From Bacteroidota bacterium (GTDB lineage Bacteria > Bacteroidota > Bacteroidia > Cytophagales > Cyclobacteriaceae), in contig JAFDYV010000009.1 of NCBI GenBank assembly GCA_018267275.1, forward strand, positions 434,001-498,000: a stretch of 64,000 bases of DNA. Reading direction: 5' to 3'. Of the stretch, positions 15,941 through 24,812 are shown piece after piece; position 1 is the first letter of the stretch; every line of letters begins with the position of its first letter. The notes beneath the pieces were generated by a model that had not been told where the DNA came from, made no database searches, and worked only from the letters and a program-made list of their open reading frames with translations. A program made the translations under genes and the position numbers.

Positions 15941-18569
15941 CGGCAGGTTATTTCGTTTTGACTTTTTATTTCTGAAGTGGTTCTGCCCACCGCACCTCTA
16001 CGAAGAAATCGAAGGTGACTTGATTCAAAAATTTAATCGAGATATAAAAACGGTTGGGGAGACGAGAGCGAAGTGGAGATTGATGTGGAATGCGTTGAGG
16101 TTTTTTAGGCTGGGGATCTTGTTGAGGAATAAATTTCTACTGCAATTAAACATTGCGATGATGCTTAGCAGTTATTTGAAGACCACCGTGCGCCATGTGG
16201 CTAAAAACAAAATCAACTTTGCTTTTAAGGTAACCGGACTCACACTCGCTTTCTTTAGTTTTATCGCCATTGGCATATACCTGTCCTTTCAGTATTCATT
16301 CGATAAATTCCACATCAATCACAAAAATATTTACCGCGTCAATTCAATCCGGCAAGAAAATGGAAAAGATAAGCGCTCGGCCACGGTGCCTTCGGCATTG
16401 GGTGCTGCTATGAAAGCCGAATTTGGTGAAGTAAAAAATTATTGCGTTCTCAGTGAGTGGGGAACTTCACCCTTTCGAGCAAACGATGAGCTTTATCGGG
16501 CTTACTTTTTAGAAGCAGACAGTAACATCTTCAGCGTCTTTACTTTTCAGTTTGTGAAAGGCGATAAAAGTGCCCTCAACAGACCTGATGGCTTGGTTAT
16601 TACTGAAAGCTTAGCGAAGCAACTCTTTGCTGACAGTGATCCATTACATCAAGTCGTATCGTTTCCCGACCGCTTCAATAAGCTGCTAGAAGTTCGGGCT
16701 GTAATCAAGGATTTCCCCGCTAACTCAAGTATCAACGCAGCGGCAATCATGCAGCGCGGGGCACTTGCTGACGAATTAGAACGTGCCAACCACGAAAACT
16801 GGAATTTCGAATACGGTGGAAATCTTTTCGTGCTCCTTGATGAAAAAGCAAACCCTGAGGAACTAAAGAGCAAGGCACAAATGCTTCTCGACAAACACTT
16901 AAACAAGCCGATGGACGGCATTGGGCGCACCATGTCTTTGGTACTTCAGCCACTGGACGAAATATACATGGACAAACCCTGGCGGTTCGAGTTTGATAGA
17001 AAGGGGAATGCCGTCTACGTTTATGTCTACATCAGTCTAGCCATCTTTCTTCTCGTTATTGCCACAATCAACTACCTCAACCTTTCAATTGCCGATTTCA
17101 GTTTTCGTGCCAAAGAGATGGGCATCCGAAAAGTGATGGGCGCACTCAAACGACAGATTGTATTCCAGATTGGGTTCGAAACATTTTTGAATTGTATGCT
17201 TGCGCTCATCTTGAGCATTGGAATGTTGTATTTAAGCTTCAACTACATCATACAAGTTTTCGATAGCAATCTATTGTTTTCGATGATTCTGAATTTTGAT
17301 TTGCTGATGCTAATTTTTGCAATTGTATTGTTGGTCGTCATAGCATCTGTCGTATTCCCCGCTGCAAGGGTTTCGATGACCAATCCCATTGCTGATATGA
17401 AACGTAAGCAAATCCTTGGCGGGAATTTTTCCGCCAATCGGATTTTGATGCTAGCCCAGTTTGGGATTTCAATTTTCTGTCTTAGTGCAACATGGATTGT
17501 GAGTAAGCAATTACACTATGTTCAAACCCGCGATATTGGCTTCGATCGTAGCAATCTGCTAACATTGATTATGCCCGATCGCTACCCTGAAGAAAAGGCC
17601 GCTACTCTAAAGGAAGAAATAAACAAACTCGCAGCGGTTGAGTCAACCTCATTTGCCTACTATCGAGTAACAGGCACTATTTATTTTAATTCGTGGTATC
17701 AGGTAGAAATTGAAAATAAAATGAAACCGATTTTGCTAAACGAGATGTTTGTTGATGAGAGCTATCTCAACACGATGCGCATTCGGCTAATCGAAGGCAG
17801 AAATTTTCAAAACAAGAATGAATACAAAAATGCTTTCATCGTAAACGAAACAGCGGTAAAGGAATTTGGTTGGGAGAATCCAATTGGAAAGAGAATTGTA
17901 GTGGGAGTGGAAGGGCAAGACGATGGCATTTGGTCGGAAGGCAATGTGATTGGCGTAGTGAAAGATTTTAATACAAGAACCCTACATAAAAGTATTGAGC
18001 CGGTTGTGATGCGTCTTCAATATGATTCATGGCCAGGCACTTGCTTAAACGTCCGCTACCAAGGGGGCGAGAGTGAGGTTATTTCTAAAATAAAAAAAGT
18101 ATATGATAGAGTGCTTCCAGGGTTTCCGATGGATTACGAAAGAGTAAGCGAACGGTATGAAAATCAATACAAAGCTGATGAGAAGGCATATAATACTTTG
18201 CAAACCGCTACTTGGATTATTTTTTTGATTTCATGTCTCGGCACATTTTCGATGTCAGTTTTTATGTCAATTAAAAGGCAGCGCGAATTCGGTATTCGCA
18301 AAATAGTTGGAGCATCCGTAGCGCAAATTGCAGCGTTGCACATCAACCAATTTTTAAAGATTGCTTTGCTAGGGGTAGTCTTTGCTTTGCCGATTGCGTA
18401 TTTGGCGATGCAATGGTGGCTTAGCGATTTTGCTTACAAAACAGAAGTATCTGCTTCGGCCTTTCTCATCCCGTGCTTTTCTCTATTGGTGATGGTGATT
18501 CTTTCTTCAGGTTATTCTGCCTGGAAGTCAGGACGGATGAATCCAATCGATGTAATAAAAATGGAGTGA
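15933..18569 (+). CDS. FtsX/MacB-type ABC transporter permease with permease-prefix domain (second)
   Basis: 878 residues, starting inside the last codons of the previous permease (8-base overlap). Same plan: prefix domain with WFCPPHLYEEIEGDLIQKFN, a first membrane helix (ITLAFFSFIAIG-type region near 95-115), a MacB-like periplasmic domain, central helices, a second periplasmic domain and C-terminal helices. It has the motifs GIRKVMGALK and GIRKIVGAS. The prefix domain is almost the same as in the neighbour while the periplasmic parts differ, suggesting duplication and divergence; the two may form a heterodimeric permease. No ATP-binding subunit lies nearby. Confidence 0.88.
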   Translation: MSNGRLFRFDFLFLKWFCPPHLYEEIEGDLIQKFNRDIKTVGETRAKWRLMWNALRFFRLGILLRNKFLLQLNIAMMLSSYLKTTVRHVAKNKINFAFKVTGLTLAFFSFIAIGIYLSFQYSFDKFHINHKNIYRVNSIRQENGKDKRSATVPSALGAAMKAEFGEVKNYCVLSEWGTSPFRANDELYRAYFLEADSNIFSVFTFQFVKGDKSALNRPDGLVITESLAKQLFADSDPLHQVVSFPDRFNKLLEVRAVIKDFPANSSINAAAIMQRGALADELERANHENWNFEYGGNLFVLLDEKANPEELKSKAQMLLDKHLNKPMDGIGRTMSLVLQPLDEIYMDKPWRFEFDRKGNAVYVYVYISLAIFLLVIATINYLNLSIADFSFRAKEMGIRKVMGALKRQIVFQIGFETFLNCMLALILSIGMLYLSFNYIIQVFDSNLLFSMILNFDLLMLIFAIVLLVVIASVVFPAARVSMTNPIADMKRKQILGGNFSANRILMLAQFGISIFCLSATWIVSKQLHYVQTRDIGFDRSNLLTLIMPDRYPEEKAATLKEEINKLAAVESTSFAYYRVTGTIYFNSWYQVEIENKMKPILLNEMFVDESYLNTMRIRLIEGRNFQNKNEYKNAFIVNETAVKEFGWENPIGKRIVVGVEGQDDGIWSEGNVIGVVKDFNTRTLHKSIEPVVMRLQYDSWPGTCLNVRYQGGESEVISKIKKVYDRVLPGFPMDYERVSERYENQYKADEKAYNTLQTATWIIFLISCLGTFSMSVFMSIKRQREFGIRKIVGASVAQIAALHINQFLKIALLGVVFALPIAYLAMQWWLSDFAYKTEVSASAFLIPCFSLLVMVILSSGYSAWKSGRMNPIDVIKME

Positions 18570-18641
18570 CGTGAGTGTTTCGCTTTTTATGCATTCTCTC
18601 AACACAATACTTATTCAACGAGTAAACAGAAGGTTGCTTGA

Positions 18642-19823
18642 CTATTCAATTGATTGCAACTTATCCGTCCGCCTCGTGCCGCCATACATCTCATACTCCA
18701 ACAACCGGCATTCCAATTGCGCGGTGTAGAACTCCAGGCGTTTGCTGGTTTTTAATCCGATCTTTTTGGCGAGATCTGGATTACCCGTAAAGATATAGCC
18801 CGTGTAGCCTTGGCATTTCTTTTTCATAAAGTCACCGATGCGCTTGTAAGTGGCTTCTAATTCAGCCGTCTCGCCCAGGCGTTCTCCGTATTCGGGGTTA
18901 AGATAGATGACCCCCGGTGGTTCGGGAATTGTGGTTTGTTCAAAATCACAAACTTGAAAATCAATTAACTCAGCCACTCCAGCAATTCCTGCATTTACTT
19001 TTGAAATCTCGATGGCATCTTTGCTGATATCCGTGGCAATGATTTTTACTTCAGGACTGGTAATGATTTGATCATTCAGTTTTTTTACCTCCGTCTGATA
19101 AAATTCCTCTTGATAACCCAGCACATGCATGAACGAGTAGTTCTTTCGAAACAAGCCAGGGCCGCGGTTAGCGGCCATTAACGCGGCTTCAATCGCTAAG
19201 GTGCCGGAGCCACACATCGGGTTAACGAACGGCATCTTCTTATCCCATTTTGTTCCAAAAATTGTTGCTGCTGCCAATGCCTCCAGCATGGGCGCCTTAC
19301 CGGGAATTTTGCGATAGCCATGCTTGGCCAAAGTTTGACCGGAGGTGTCTAAAAAAATTTCCGCTTTGTCGTCTTTCCAAAACAAATGAAACACTGCCTT
19401 ATCGTGCGAAGAACCGGAGTCTGGTCGCCCGAGCGCTTCTCTTCGCATTTGATCCACAATGGCATCCTTCACCTTCACATTGATAAACATGTCATTGTTG
19501 ACCGTAAAATGATCTACGTTGCTGGTGACTGAAAAATAGCTTTGAGGTGACAGCCATCGTTCCCACGGATAGCGAAGCAATTTTTTGTAAACTTCTTCCG
19601 GATCGCGTGCGGTAAATTTATCTAATGAAAAAAGTACTTGGCTGGCACAGCGCAAATTGAGGTTGAGGCGAATGCAATCATTTACCGTGCCTTGCAGTTC
19701 TACCCCCGTAATGAACTTACGTTCCAAAGTAAAACCAAGCTCCTCCACTTCCTGCGCTAAGAATGGAGAAAGCCTTTTCGGGCAAGTGATGATGATGCGA
19801 CTAGCGGTGGTGAAGTTGCTCAT
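18642..19823 (-). CDS. THUMP-domain class I SAM-dependent RNA methyltransferase (RlmL/Trm14-like)
   Basis: About 393 residues from the ATG at 19823, one base after the proC stop; an upstream in-frame TTG lies within proC and is not preferred. The N-terminal THUMP/ferredoxin-like region (about 1-160) binds RNA. The methyltransferase domain has the motif NPMCGSGTLAIEAALMA for SAM binding, IIATDISKDAIEISK (acidic ribose contact) and the catalytic NPEYGERLG, corresponding to the NPPY motif of N2-guanine methyltransferases (with E in place of P). It resembles the N-terminal half of E. coli RlmL, which makes m2G2445 in 23S rRNA. Co-transcribed with proC. Confidence 0.88.
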   Translation of the reverse strand: MSNFTTASRIIITCPKRLSPFLAQEVEELGFTLERKFITGVELQGTVNDCIRLNLNLRCASQVLFSLDKFTARDPEEVYKKLLRYPWERWLSPQSYFSVTSNVDHFTVNNDMFINVKVKDAIVDQMRREALGRPDSGSSHDKAVFHLFWKDDKAEIFLDTSGQTLAKHGYRKIPGKAPMLEALAAATIFGTKWDKKMPFVNPMCGSGTLAIEAALMAANRGPGLFRKNYSFMHVLGYQEEFYQTEVKKLNDQIITSPEVKIIATDISKDAIEISKVNAGIAGVAELIDFQVCDFEQTTIPEPPGVIYLNPEYGERLGETAELEATYKRIGDFMKKKCQGYTGYIFTGNPDLAKKIGLKTSKRLEFYTAQLECRLLEYEMYGGTRRTDKLQSIE

Positions 19824-19824
19824 T

Positions 19825-20622
19825 TCATTGTGAGATTTTATTAAACGAAGCTCCAATACCCCTTATCAATGAAGAGCTAAATCCACGATGCTCCATTTCA
19901 TTTAAACCCACAATGGTACAACCTTTGGGCGTGGTCACTTTGTCGATTTCTTCTTCGGGGTGGTTCGTTCCTTTCAATAGCAGTTCTGCCGCACCTTTTA
20001 CCGTTTGCGCGGTAATCAAGCTGGCCGTTTTTGCATCGAAACCTATTTCAATTCCGCCTTGTGTGGCGGCACGGATAAAGCGCAATGCATAGGCAATGCC
20101 ACAGGCTCCCAGCACGGTGGCAGCATCCATCAGTTTCTCTTCTATGGGGATGGTGATGCCCAATTGATTGAAGAGCTCGTTTACGTAACTTGTTTGTTCG
20201 GCCGTTGCTCCGCGATGGCAAATACACGTTACCGATTCTTGAATGGCAATCGCTGTATTGGGCATGGCGCGGAAAATGGGAAAGTCCTTTTCAAAAATAT
20301 CGGCCAAGTCTTTCAAAAAAACGCCCGTCACTACACTTATGATGATGTGCTTCTTTGGGTCGAATGAGTTTTTTAAAGCTGCGAGGACTTCCTTTACATT
20401 GAATGGCTTTAGCGCCACAATGATGACCTCGCTCGCCCGAATGGCTTGGTCATTATCATCGGTGACGTTAACGCCTTTTTCCTTCAAAGCGCTCAATCGT
20501 GACAGCGTTCTGCGCGTAACTGTAATGTCTTCCGGCCTAGAAAAGCCACTTTTCAAAAGACCCTCGGCCATGGCTGTCCCTAAATTGCCACCACCTATAA
20601 TCGCGATTTTTTTATTTTTCAT
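19825..20622 (-). CDS. proC: Pyrroline-5-carboxylate reductase
   Basis: 265 residues, the usual ProC length. The N-terminal Rossmann fold begins KKIAIIGGGNLGTAMAEGLL. The NAD(P) domain continues with ADIFEKDFPIFRAMPNTAIA, and the C-terminal dimerisation domain contains the P5CR signature around KVTTPKGCTIVGLNEMEHRG. It reduces 1-pyrroline-5-carboxylate to proline, the last step of proline synthesis, in the cytosol. It is the first gene of a two-gene unit with the methyltransferase. Confidence 0.93.
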   Translation of the reverse strand: MKNKKIAIIGGGNLGTAMAEGLLKSGFSRPEDITVTRRTLSRLSALKEKGVNVTDDNDQAIRASEVIIVALKPFNVKEVLAALKNSFDPKKHIIISVVTGVFLKDLADIFEKDFPIFRAMPNTAIAIQESVTCICHRGATAEQTSYVNELFNQLGITIPIEEKLMDAATVLGACGIAYALRFIRAATQGGIEIGFDAKTASLITAQTVKGAAELLLKGTNHPEEEIDKVTTPKGCTIVGLNEMEHRGFSSSLIRGIGASFNKISQ

Positions 20623-20689
20623 AGCAAAAAAACTTTCGCAAGGTGGCGAAAAAATACCACTTGCATCAGTCGCTGTTATGGTTTAAAAA

Positions 20690-20722
20690 TCAAAAACCAC
20701 AGAGAGCACAGGGTTCACAATG
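20690..20722. repeat. Candidate dispersed intergenic repeat unit
   Basis: The stretch AACCACAGAGAGCACAGGG and the following bases in the divergent proC/20807 spacer resemble the purine-rich intergenic repeat families common in Bacteroidota and related in style to the one at 24849-24874. I see only one arm here. The assignment is by appearance only. Confidence 0.25.
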
Positions 20723-20806
20723 CTCATCTTGGCTTTTTTTCGGCTGTAACCTTTGTTGCCTATCTTCGTCTTCACATAACACAAAAACCTCAAACCGAAC
20801 CTCGTT

Positions 20807-21235
20807 ATGCCAGCCGCAAACCTCGATGAACTAAAACTCAACACCCGCGTAAAACTGGTCGCGCTTTGGTGTGCTGTTATGTTTTGTTATGTCTATGGCG
20901 ATTACTTCGCGCTGTACATTCCCAAGCATGCCGAAAAACTGGTGAATGGCGATACGCTGCTCAACAGCCCCGTAAAGGTATTTGCCGCTTCGGTGCTCAT
21001 GTGCATACCCCCATTGGTAATTATTGCTTCCGTGCTGGCACAAGCTAAAGTAGCACGACTCTTGAACATCACTTTTGGCATCGTGTACACTGCCATCATG
21101 CTGCTCATCGCGGTCACTGCCATTCCTGTCACACCAGAGATATCCGCCTACGTATTTTATGCCTTGTTGGAAAGTGTGATGACCATCGCCATCATTTGGC
21201 AAGCGTGGAAGTGGCCAAAGAACGCTGTGCGGTAG
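20807..21235 (+). CDS. Four-helix membrane protein, DUF6326-like
   Basis: 142 residues with four predicted membrane helices: about 17-40 (LVALWCAVMFCYVYGDYF), 60-82, 88-108 and 114-134. The N-terminal LNTRVKLVALWCAVMFCYVY and following GDYF resemble a small membrane-protein family of unknown function (DUF6326). No signal peptide or catalytic motif. The gene stands alone, divergent from proC, and is followed by a good terminator. Confidence 0.7.
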   Translation: MPAANLDELKLNTRVKLVALWCAVMFCYVYGDYFALYIPKHAEKLVNGDTLLNSPVKVFAASVLMCIPPLVIIASVLAQAKVARLLNITFGIVYTAIMLLIAVTAIPVTPEISAYVFYALLESVMTIAIIWQAWKWPKNAVR

Positions 21236-21300
21236 CTTTTGACTTGACGAAAAGATTCAGCCGAAGGCTTTTGTTTTTCATCATCTCTTATTAAACAAAA

Positions 21301-21324
21301 AACCCGGAATTGCTTCCGGGTTTT
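21301..21324 (+). terminator. Rho-independent terminator
   Basis: A perfect 9-bp stem (AACCCGGAA/TTCCGGGTT) with a TTGC tetraloop, ending in TTTT. It lies about 65 bases after the DUF6326-like gene and also precedes the repeat at the 3' end of the convergent acyl-CoA dehydrogenase gene. Confidence 0.85.
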
Positions 21325-21330
21325 CCTAGT

Positions 21331-21400
21331 AATTCTGAGGGAGGCACGACTGAAGAATCTCCCATTGTTACTTAGGGATTCTTCGCTTACGCTCAGAATG
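21331..21400. repeat. Inverted repeat overlapping the acyl-CoA dehydrogenase stop codon
   Basis: Two arms, 21331-21360 and about 21376-21400, each carry the pattern ATTCTGAG...GAAGAATC in opposite orientation around a short spacer. The second arm runs into the acyl-CoA dehydrogenase gene: its ATTCTGA supplies the last Phe codon and the TGA stop. It looks like a dispersed intergenic repeat inserted at the gene end. A possible decayed copy is near 12740-12836. Confidence 0.65.
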
Positions 21401-23192
21401 GATACTCTCCTTTTTCAATCGCGTAGTTCGCCACCTTTCTCCTCGATTCTTTCAAGTTGTACGGATCGATTTTGGTAAATCGTTTCAAGCCCATCAGCAT
21501 CAATCGTTGCTCGTCACCTTCCGCGAAAGCGTAGATGGCTTGCTTGCCCGCATTGGTAGCGGTCTCCACAGCATGGTGCAGATAAATCATCGCGATTTCT
21601 TTTTGGATTTCGCATGCCTTCTCTCCGCGGATGCCAATCAGTTTCTCCACACGCAACAGCGTTGATTCAGCCACATATACTTCAATCAACATGTCGGCCA
21701 GGTTCATCAACACTTCCTGCTCTTCGCTCAACTTCATCATAAACTTTTGCACCGCAGCACCCGATACCATCAAGCCGGCTTTCTTCAAATTGGCAATCAC
21801 TTTTTTCTCCTTCGCGAAAACGGCATCATCATCGCTCGCGCCAAAATCTGGTATGCTCATCAAATCCTTCTGCACGGCCATGGCGGGTGTCATCAAATCC
21901 AACGTCCCCTTCATTGCGCGCTTCATTAGCATGTCGATAGTGAGCATGCGGTTGATTTCGTTGGTGCCTTCAAAGATGCGGTTGATGCGCGCATCGCGGT
22001 ACGCGCGGTCCATCGGGCCTTCGGCCGAGAAGCCCATGCCTCCGTAAATTTGCACGCCTTCATCCACCGCAAAATCTAACACTTCCGAACCATGTACTTT
22101 TAAGATGGCACACTCTATCGCATATTCTTCCAACGACTTCAACCGTGCTTTGCCTGGCTCCATGCCGCTGGCAATGTAGGTATCGTACGCATCGTCAATA
22201 TTTTGTCCGGCACGGTAGTGAGCCGACTCAGAAGCAAATGCGTGAGCGATGGTTTGTGCAATTTTATGTTTGATGGCTCCAAAGTTCGCAATCGAAGTTC
22301 CGAATTGCTTGCGCTCTTTTGAATAATTAATCGCCTTAGAAATAGCAAACTTCGCTCCCCCTACGGCACCGGAACCCAACTTAATGCGGCCGATATTCAA
22401 CACGTTTACGGCAATCTTAAATCCGTTCTCACGTTCGCTCAACATGTTCTCCACCGGCACTTTGCAATCATTAAAGAAAATCTGTCGCGTAGACGAGCCC
22501 TTGATACCCATCTTCTTTTCTTCTTCGTTCATGGTAATGCCACCATACGATTTCTCGACAATGAAAGCCGTGAGGTTTTTGTCGTTGTCGATTTTGGCAA
22601 ATACAATCATCACATCGGCAAAGCCACCGTTGGTAATCCACATTTTTTGTCCGGTGATGAGGTAATGCTTACCATCTACGCTAAGCTTTGCTTTTGTTTT
22701 GCCACTGTTCGCATCGGAGCCAGAGTCCGGTTCCGTCAAGCAATAGCAAGCTTTCCACTCGCCCGTTGCCAGCTTGGGAACATATTTTTTCTTTTGTTCT
22801 TCAGTTCCATAGTACAAAATTGGCAACGTGCCAATGCCCGTATGCGCACCATAGGCAACGGCAAAAGAGTGCGCACCGCCCAATACCTCCGCCACGAGCA
22901 TAGTCGTGTTGAACGACATGCCGAAGCCGCCCAAAATCTCGGGCACCGATGTTCCAAGCAAACCCAATTGTCCTGCTTTCTCGAGCAACGAAGGCATTAG
23001 CTCCGGATGCTTCATCGAATCGATTTCATCCAAACGTGGATTAATCTCTTGCTTGATGAAATCAAGACAAGTTTGTGCAATCATCTTTTGCTCCTCACTC
23101 CACTCTTCGGGAATAAAAATATCGTGAGCCTGTGTTTCTCTGATTAAAAATTCTCCGCCCTTCAAGGCCGTTGTAGTTTGTGTTGTGTTCAT
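21393..23192 (-). CDS. Acyl-CoA dehydrogenase
   Basis: 599 residues, longer than the 380-residue medium-chain enzymes and like VLCAD/ACAD9-type proteins with an added C-terminal helical domain (about 430-599). Family signatures are ACYCLTEPDSGSDANSGKTK (FAD/substrate site), MWITNGGFADVMIVFAK and YGGMGFSAEGPMDRAYRDAR with IFEGTNEINRM, which includes the catalytic glutamate region. It would oxidise acyl-CoA to trans-2-enoyl-CoA, passing electrons to ETF, as the first step of beta-oxidation. It is the last gene of the fatty-acid degradation operon. Its stop codon lies within an inverted repeat. Confidence 0.93.
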   Translation of the reverse strand: MNTTQTTTALKGGEFLIRETQAHDIFIPEEWSEEQKMIAQTCLDFIKQEINPRLDEIDSMKHPELMPSLLEKAGQLGLLGTSVPEILGGFGMSFNTTMLVAEVLGGAHSFAVAYGAHTGIGTLPILYYGTEEQKKKYVPKLATGEWKACYCLTEPDSGSDANSGKTKAKLSVDGKHYLITGQKMWITNGGFADVMIVFAKIDNDKNLTAFIVEKSYGGITMNEEEKKMGIKGSSTRQIFFNDCKVPVENMLSERENGFKIAVNVLNIGRIKLGSGAVGGAKFAISKAINYSKERKQFGTSIANFGAIKHKIAQTIAHAFASESAHYRAGQNIDDAYDTYIASGMEPGKARLKSLEEYAIECAILKVHGSEVLDFAVDEGVQIYGGMGFSAEGPMDRAYRDARINRIFEGTNEINRMLTIDMLMKRAMKGTLDLMTPAMAVQKDLMSIPDFGASDDDAVFAKEKKVIANLKKAGLMVSGAAVQKFMMKLSEEQEVLMNLADMLIEVYVAESTLLRVEKLIGIRGEKACEIQKEIAMIYLHHAVETATNAGKQAIYAFAEGDEQRLMLMGLKRFTKIDPYNLKESRRKVANYAIEKGEYPF

Positions 23193-23608
23193 AAGATTTG
23201 AGATGTTAGTATTGAGATATGAGATTAGTTCTGATTTAGTTTTTGTTGTAACGAATAATTCATCTTTTGTATTTGGTTAATCTGGTCTAAAATATTTTCT
23301 GTATTGATTATGAGGTCAAGATTTTTTGAAATAATGAGTTGTGTTTGAAGTTCATATGAAGAGCCATTAGAGATTCCAAGAAAGTGAACAAACTCTTTAT
23401 CTGAATTGCGTCCTGCGCCTTCTGCAATGTTAGATGGAATCGAAACGGCCGCGCGCCTTACCTGAGATGTTAATCCGTATTTTTCCTCTTTCGGAAATTC
23501 AGCAGTTAGACGATAGACTTCTGTAGTAAGTTCAATCGCCTTATGCCAAATTTTCAACTCTTTTAGGTTGTGCATATCTCAAGACTCACATCTCACTACT
23601 CACATCTT
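23193..23608. mobile_element. Candidate inverted-repeat-bounded element carrying a four-helix-bundle gene
   Basis: The spacer between acyl-CoA dehydrogenase and thiolase consists of the four-helix gene plus two flanking arms. The left arm (23193-23223, AAGATTTGAG...ATTGAGATATGAG) and the right arm (23573-23608) read on the opposite strand (AAGATGTGAG...TCTTGAGATATG) match in ends and style. The left arm begins one base after the dehydrogenase start codon and the right arm ends in the thiolase stop codon. This resembles the organisation of 23S rRNA intervening sequences, where an inverted-repeat stem encloses a four-helix gene. Mobility is inferred. Confidence 0.5.
23225..23575 (-). CDS. Four helix bundle protein (23S rRNA intervening-sequence protein family)
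   Basis: 116 residues. The family pattern is clear: LKIWHKAIELTTEVYRLTAE, FPKEEKYGLTSQVRRAAVSI, PSNIAEGAGRNSDKEFVHFL and GISNGSSYELQTQLIISK, giving four amphipathic helices. These proteins were first found in ORFs inside 23S rRNA intervening sequences and also occur as scattered single genes; their molecular role is not established. Here the gene interrupts a beta-oxidation operon on the same strand, between inverted-repeat arms, and its ATG lies in one arm. Nothing links it to fatty-acid metabolism. Confidence 0.9.
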   Translation of the reverse strand: MHNLKELKIWHKAIELTTEVYRLTAEFPKEEKYGLTSQVRRAAVSIPSNIAEGAGRNSDKEFVHFLGISNGSSYELQTQLIISKNLDLIINTENILDQINQIQKMNYSLQQKLNQN

Positions 23609-24782
23609 AATTCAGCAATTCATAAATCCCCGCCACTCCCTGTCCACCTCCTACACAAGCCGTTACCATTCCGTACTTCTTGTTTTGCCTGCGGAGTTCA
23701 TTGAACAATTGTACGGACAAACGCGCGCCTGAAGAACCGAGTGGATGCCCAACTGCAATCGCTCCTCCATTCACATTTAGCTTCGTTCTATCAATGCCCA
23801 ATTCTTTTACCACGGCCAATGACTGTGCTGCGAAGGCCTCATTCAATTCAATCAAATCAATATCCTTGAGTTGTAAGCCTGCGTTTTTCAATGCTTTTGG
23901 AATAGCGGCTACGGGGCCGATGCCCATGATGCGCGGGTCAACACCTGCGGTAGCATAACTCACCATACGTGCAATCGGTTTTAGGTTCAATTGCTTTACC
24001 ATGCGCTCGCTCATCACCATCACAAAGGCTGCACCGTCTGATGTTTGTGATGAATTGCCAGCCGTAACAGAACCGCCCATCGCGAACACCGGTTTCAATT
24101 TTGATAAACCTTCTACCGTAGTGTCTGCACGGATACCCTCATCCACCTGAACCACAAACTCACGGGTTTTCTTTTTCATGTTTTCGTCTACGTAAGTTTC
24201 TTTCACGGTAATCGGAACCACTTCGTCTTTGAATTTACCCGCCTTCCAAGCGGCCGCAGCTTTCATGTGCGACTCGTACGAAAACTGGTCTTGCTCTTCA
24301 CGGGAAATCTTGAATTGTTTGGAAACTTCTTCTGCGGTCAAGCCCATGCTCGTGTAGTACGTTGGATTCTCAGTCGCAATTTTATAGTTCAACGCAGTTT
24401 TGAAACCCATCACCGGTACCAACGACATCGACTCGGTACCACCTGCAATGATGATGTCCGCTTGACCAGCTTGGATGCGCTGGCTCGCGATCGCGATGGT
24501 CTCAACACCGGAACCACAGTAGCGATTCACCACCATACCTGGTACATCAAGGCCCAATGCCAATAATGCGATGATGCGGCCCATTTGCATGCCTTGGTCT
24601 GCTTCTGGCACAGCATTTCCCACAATCAAATCGTCAATCATTTTGTTCTCTACACCCGGAACTGATTTAACCAAGTGCTTGATTACGTCAGCAGCGAGGT
24701 CATCAGGCCGAGTGAACCTAAACCCGCCCTTCTTCGCTTTGCCAACGCCTGTCCTAAATCCTGCAACTATATATGCATCCAT
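23607..24782 (-). CDS. Acetyl-CoA acyltransferase (3-ketoacyl-CoA thiolase)
   Basis: 391 residues, the normal thiolase length. The nucleophile Cys is in VVNRYCGSGVETIAIASQR (about residue 88). The C-terminal catalytic signatures are NVNGGAIAVGHPLGSSGAR (His) and MVTACVGGGQGVAGIYE (second Cys). It cleaves 3-ketoacyl-CoA with CoA to acetyl-CoA and a shortened acyl-CoA, the last step of beta-oxidation. It follows the HCDH/ECH gene on the same strand with a 95-base gap containing an imperfect inverted repeat. Likely a FadA/FadI functional equivalent. Confidence 0.94.
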   Translation of the reverse strand: MDAYIVAGFRTGVGKAKKGGFRFTRPDDLAADVIKHLVKSVPGVENKMIDDLIVGNAVPEADQGMQMGRIIALLALGLDVPGMVVNRYCGSGVETIAIASQRIQAGQADIIIAGGTESMSLVPVMGFKTALNYKIATENPTYYTSMGLTAEEVSKQFKISREEQDQFSYESHMKAAAAWKAGKFKDEVVPITVKETYVDENMKKKTREFVVQVDEGIRADTTVEGLSKLKPVFAMGGSVTAGNSSQTSDGAAFVMVMSERMVKQLNLKPIARMVSYATAGVDPRIMGIGPVAAIPKALKNAGLQLKDIDLIELNEAFAAQSLAVVKELGIDRTKLNVNGGAIAVGHPLGSSGARLSVQLFNELRRQNKKYGMVTACVGGGQGVAGIYELLN

Positions 24783-24812
24783 AGTTTTGTTATTTTAATG
24801 TTTTTATAGACC

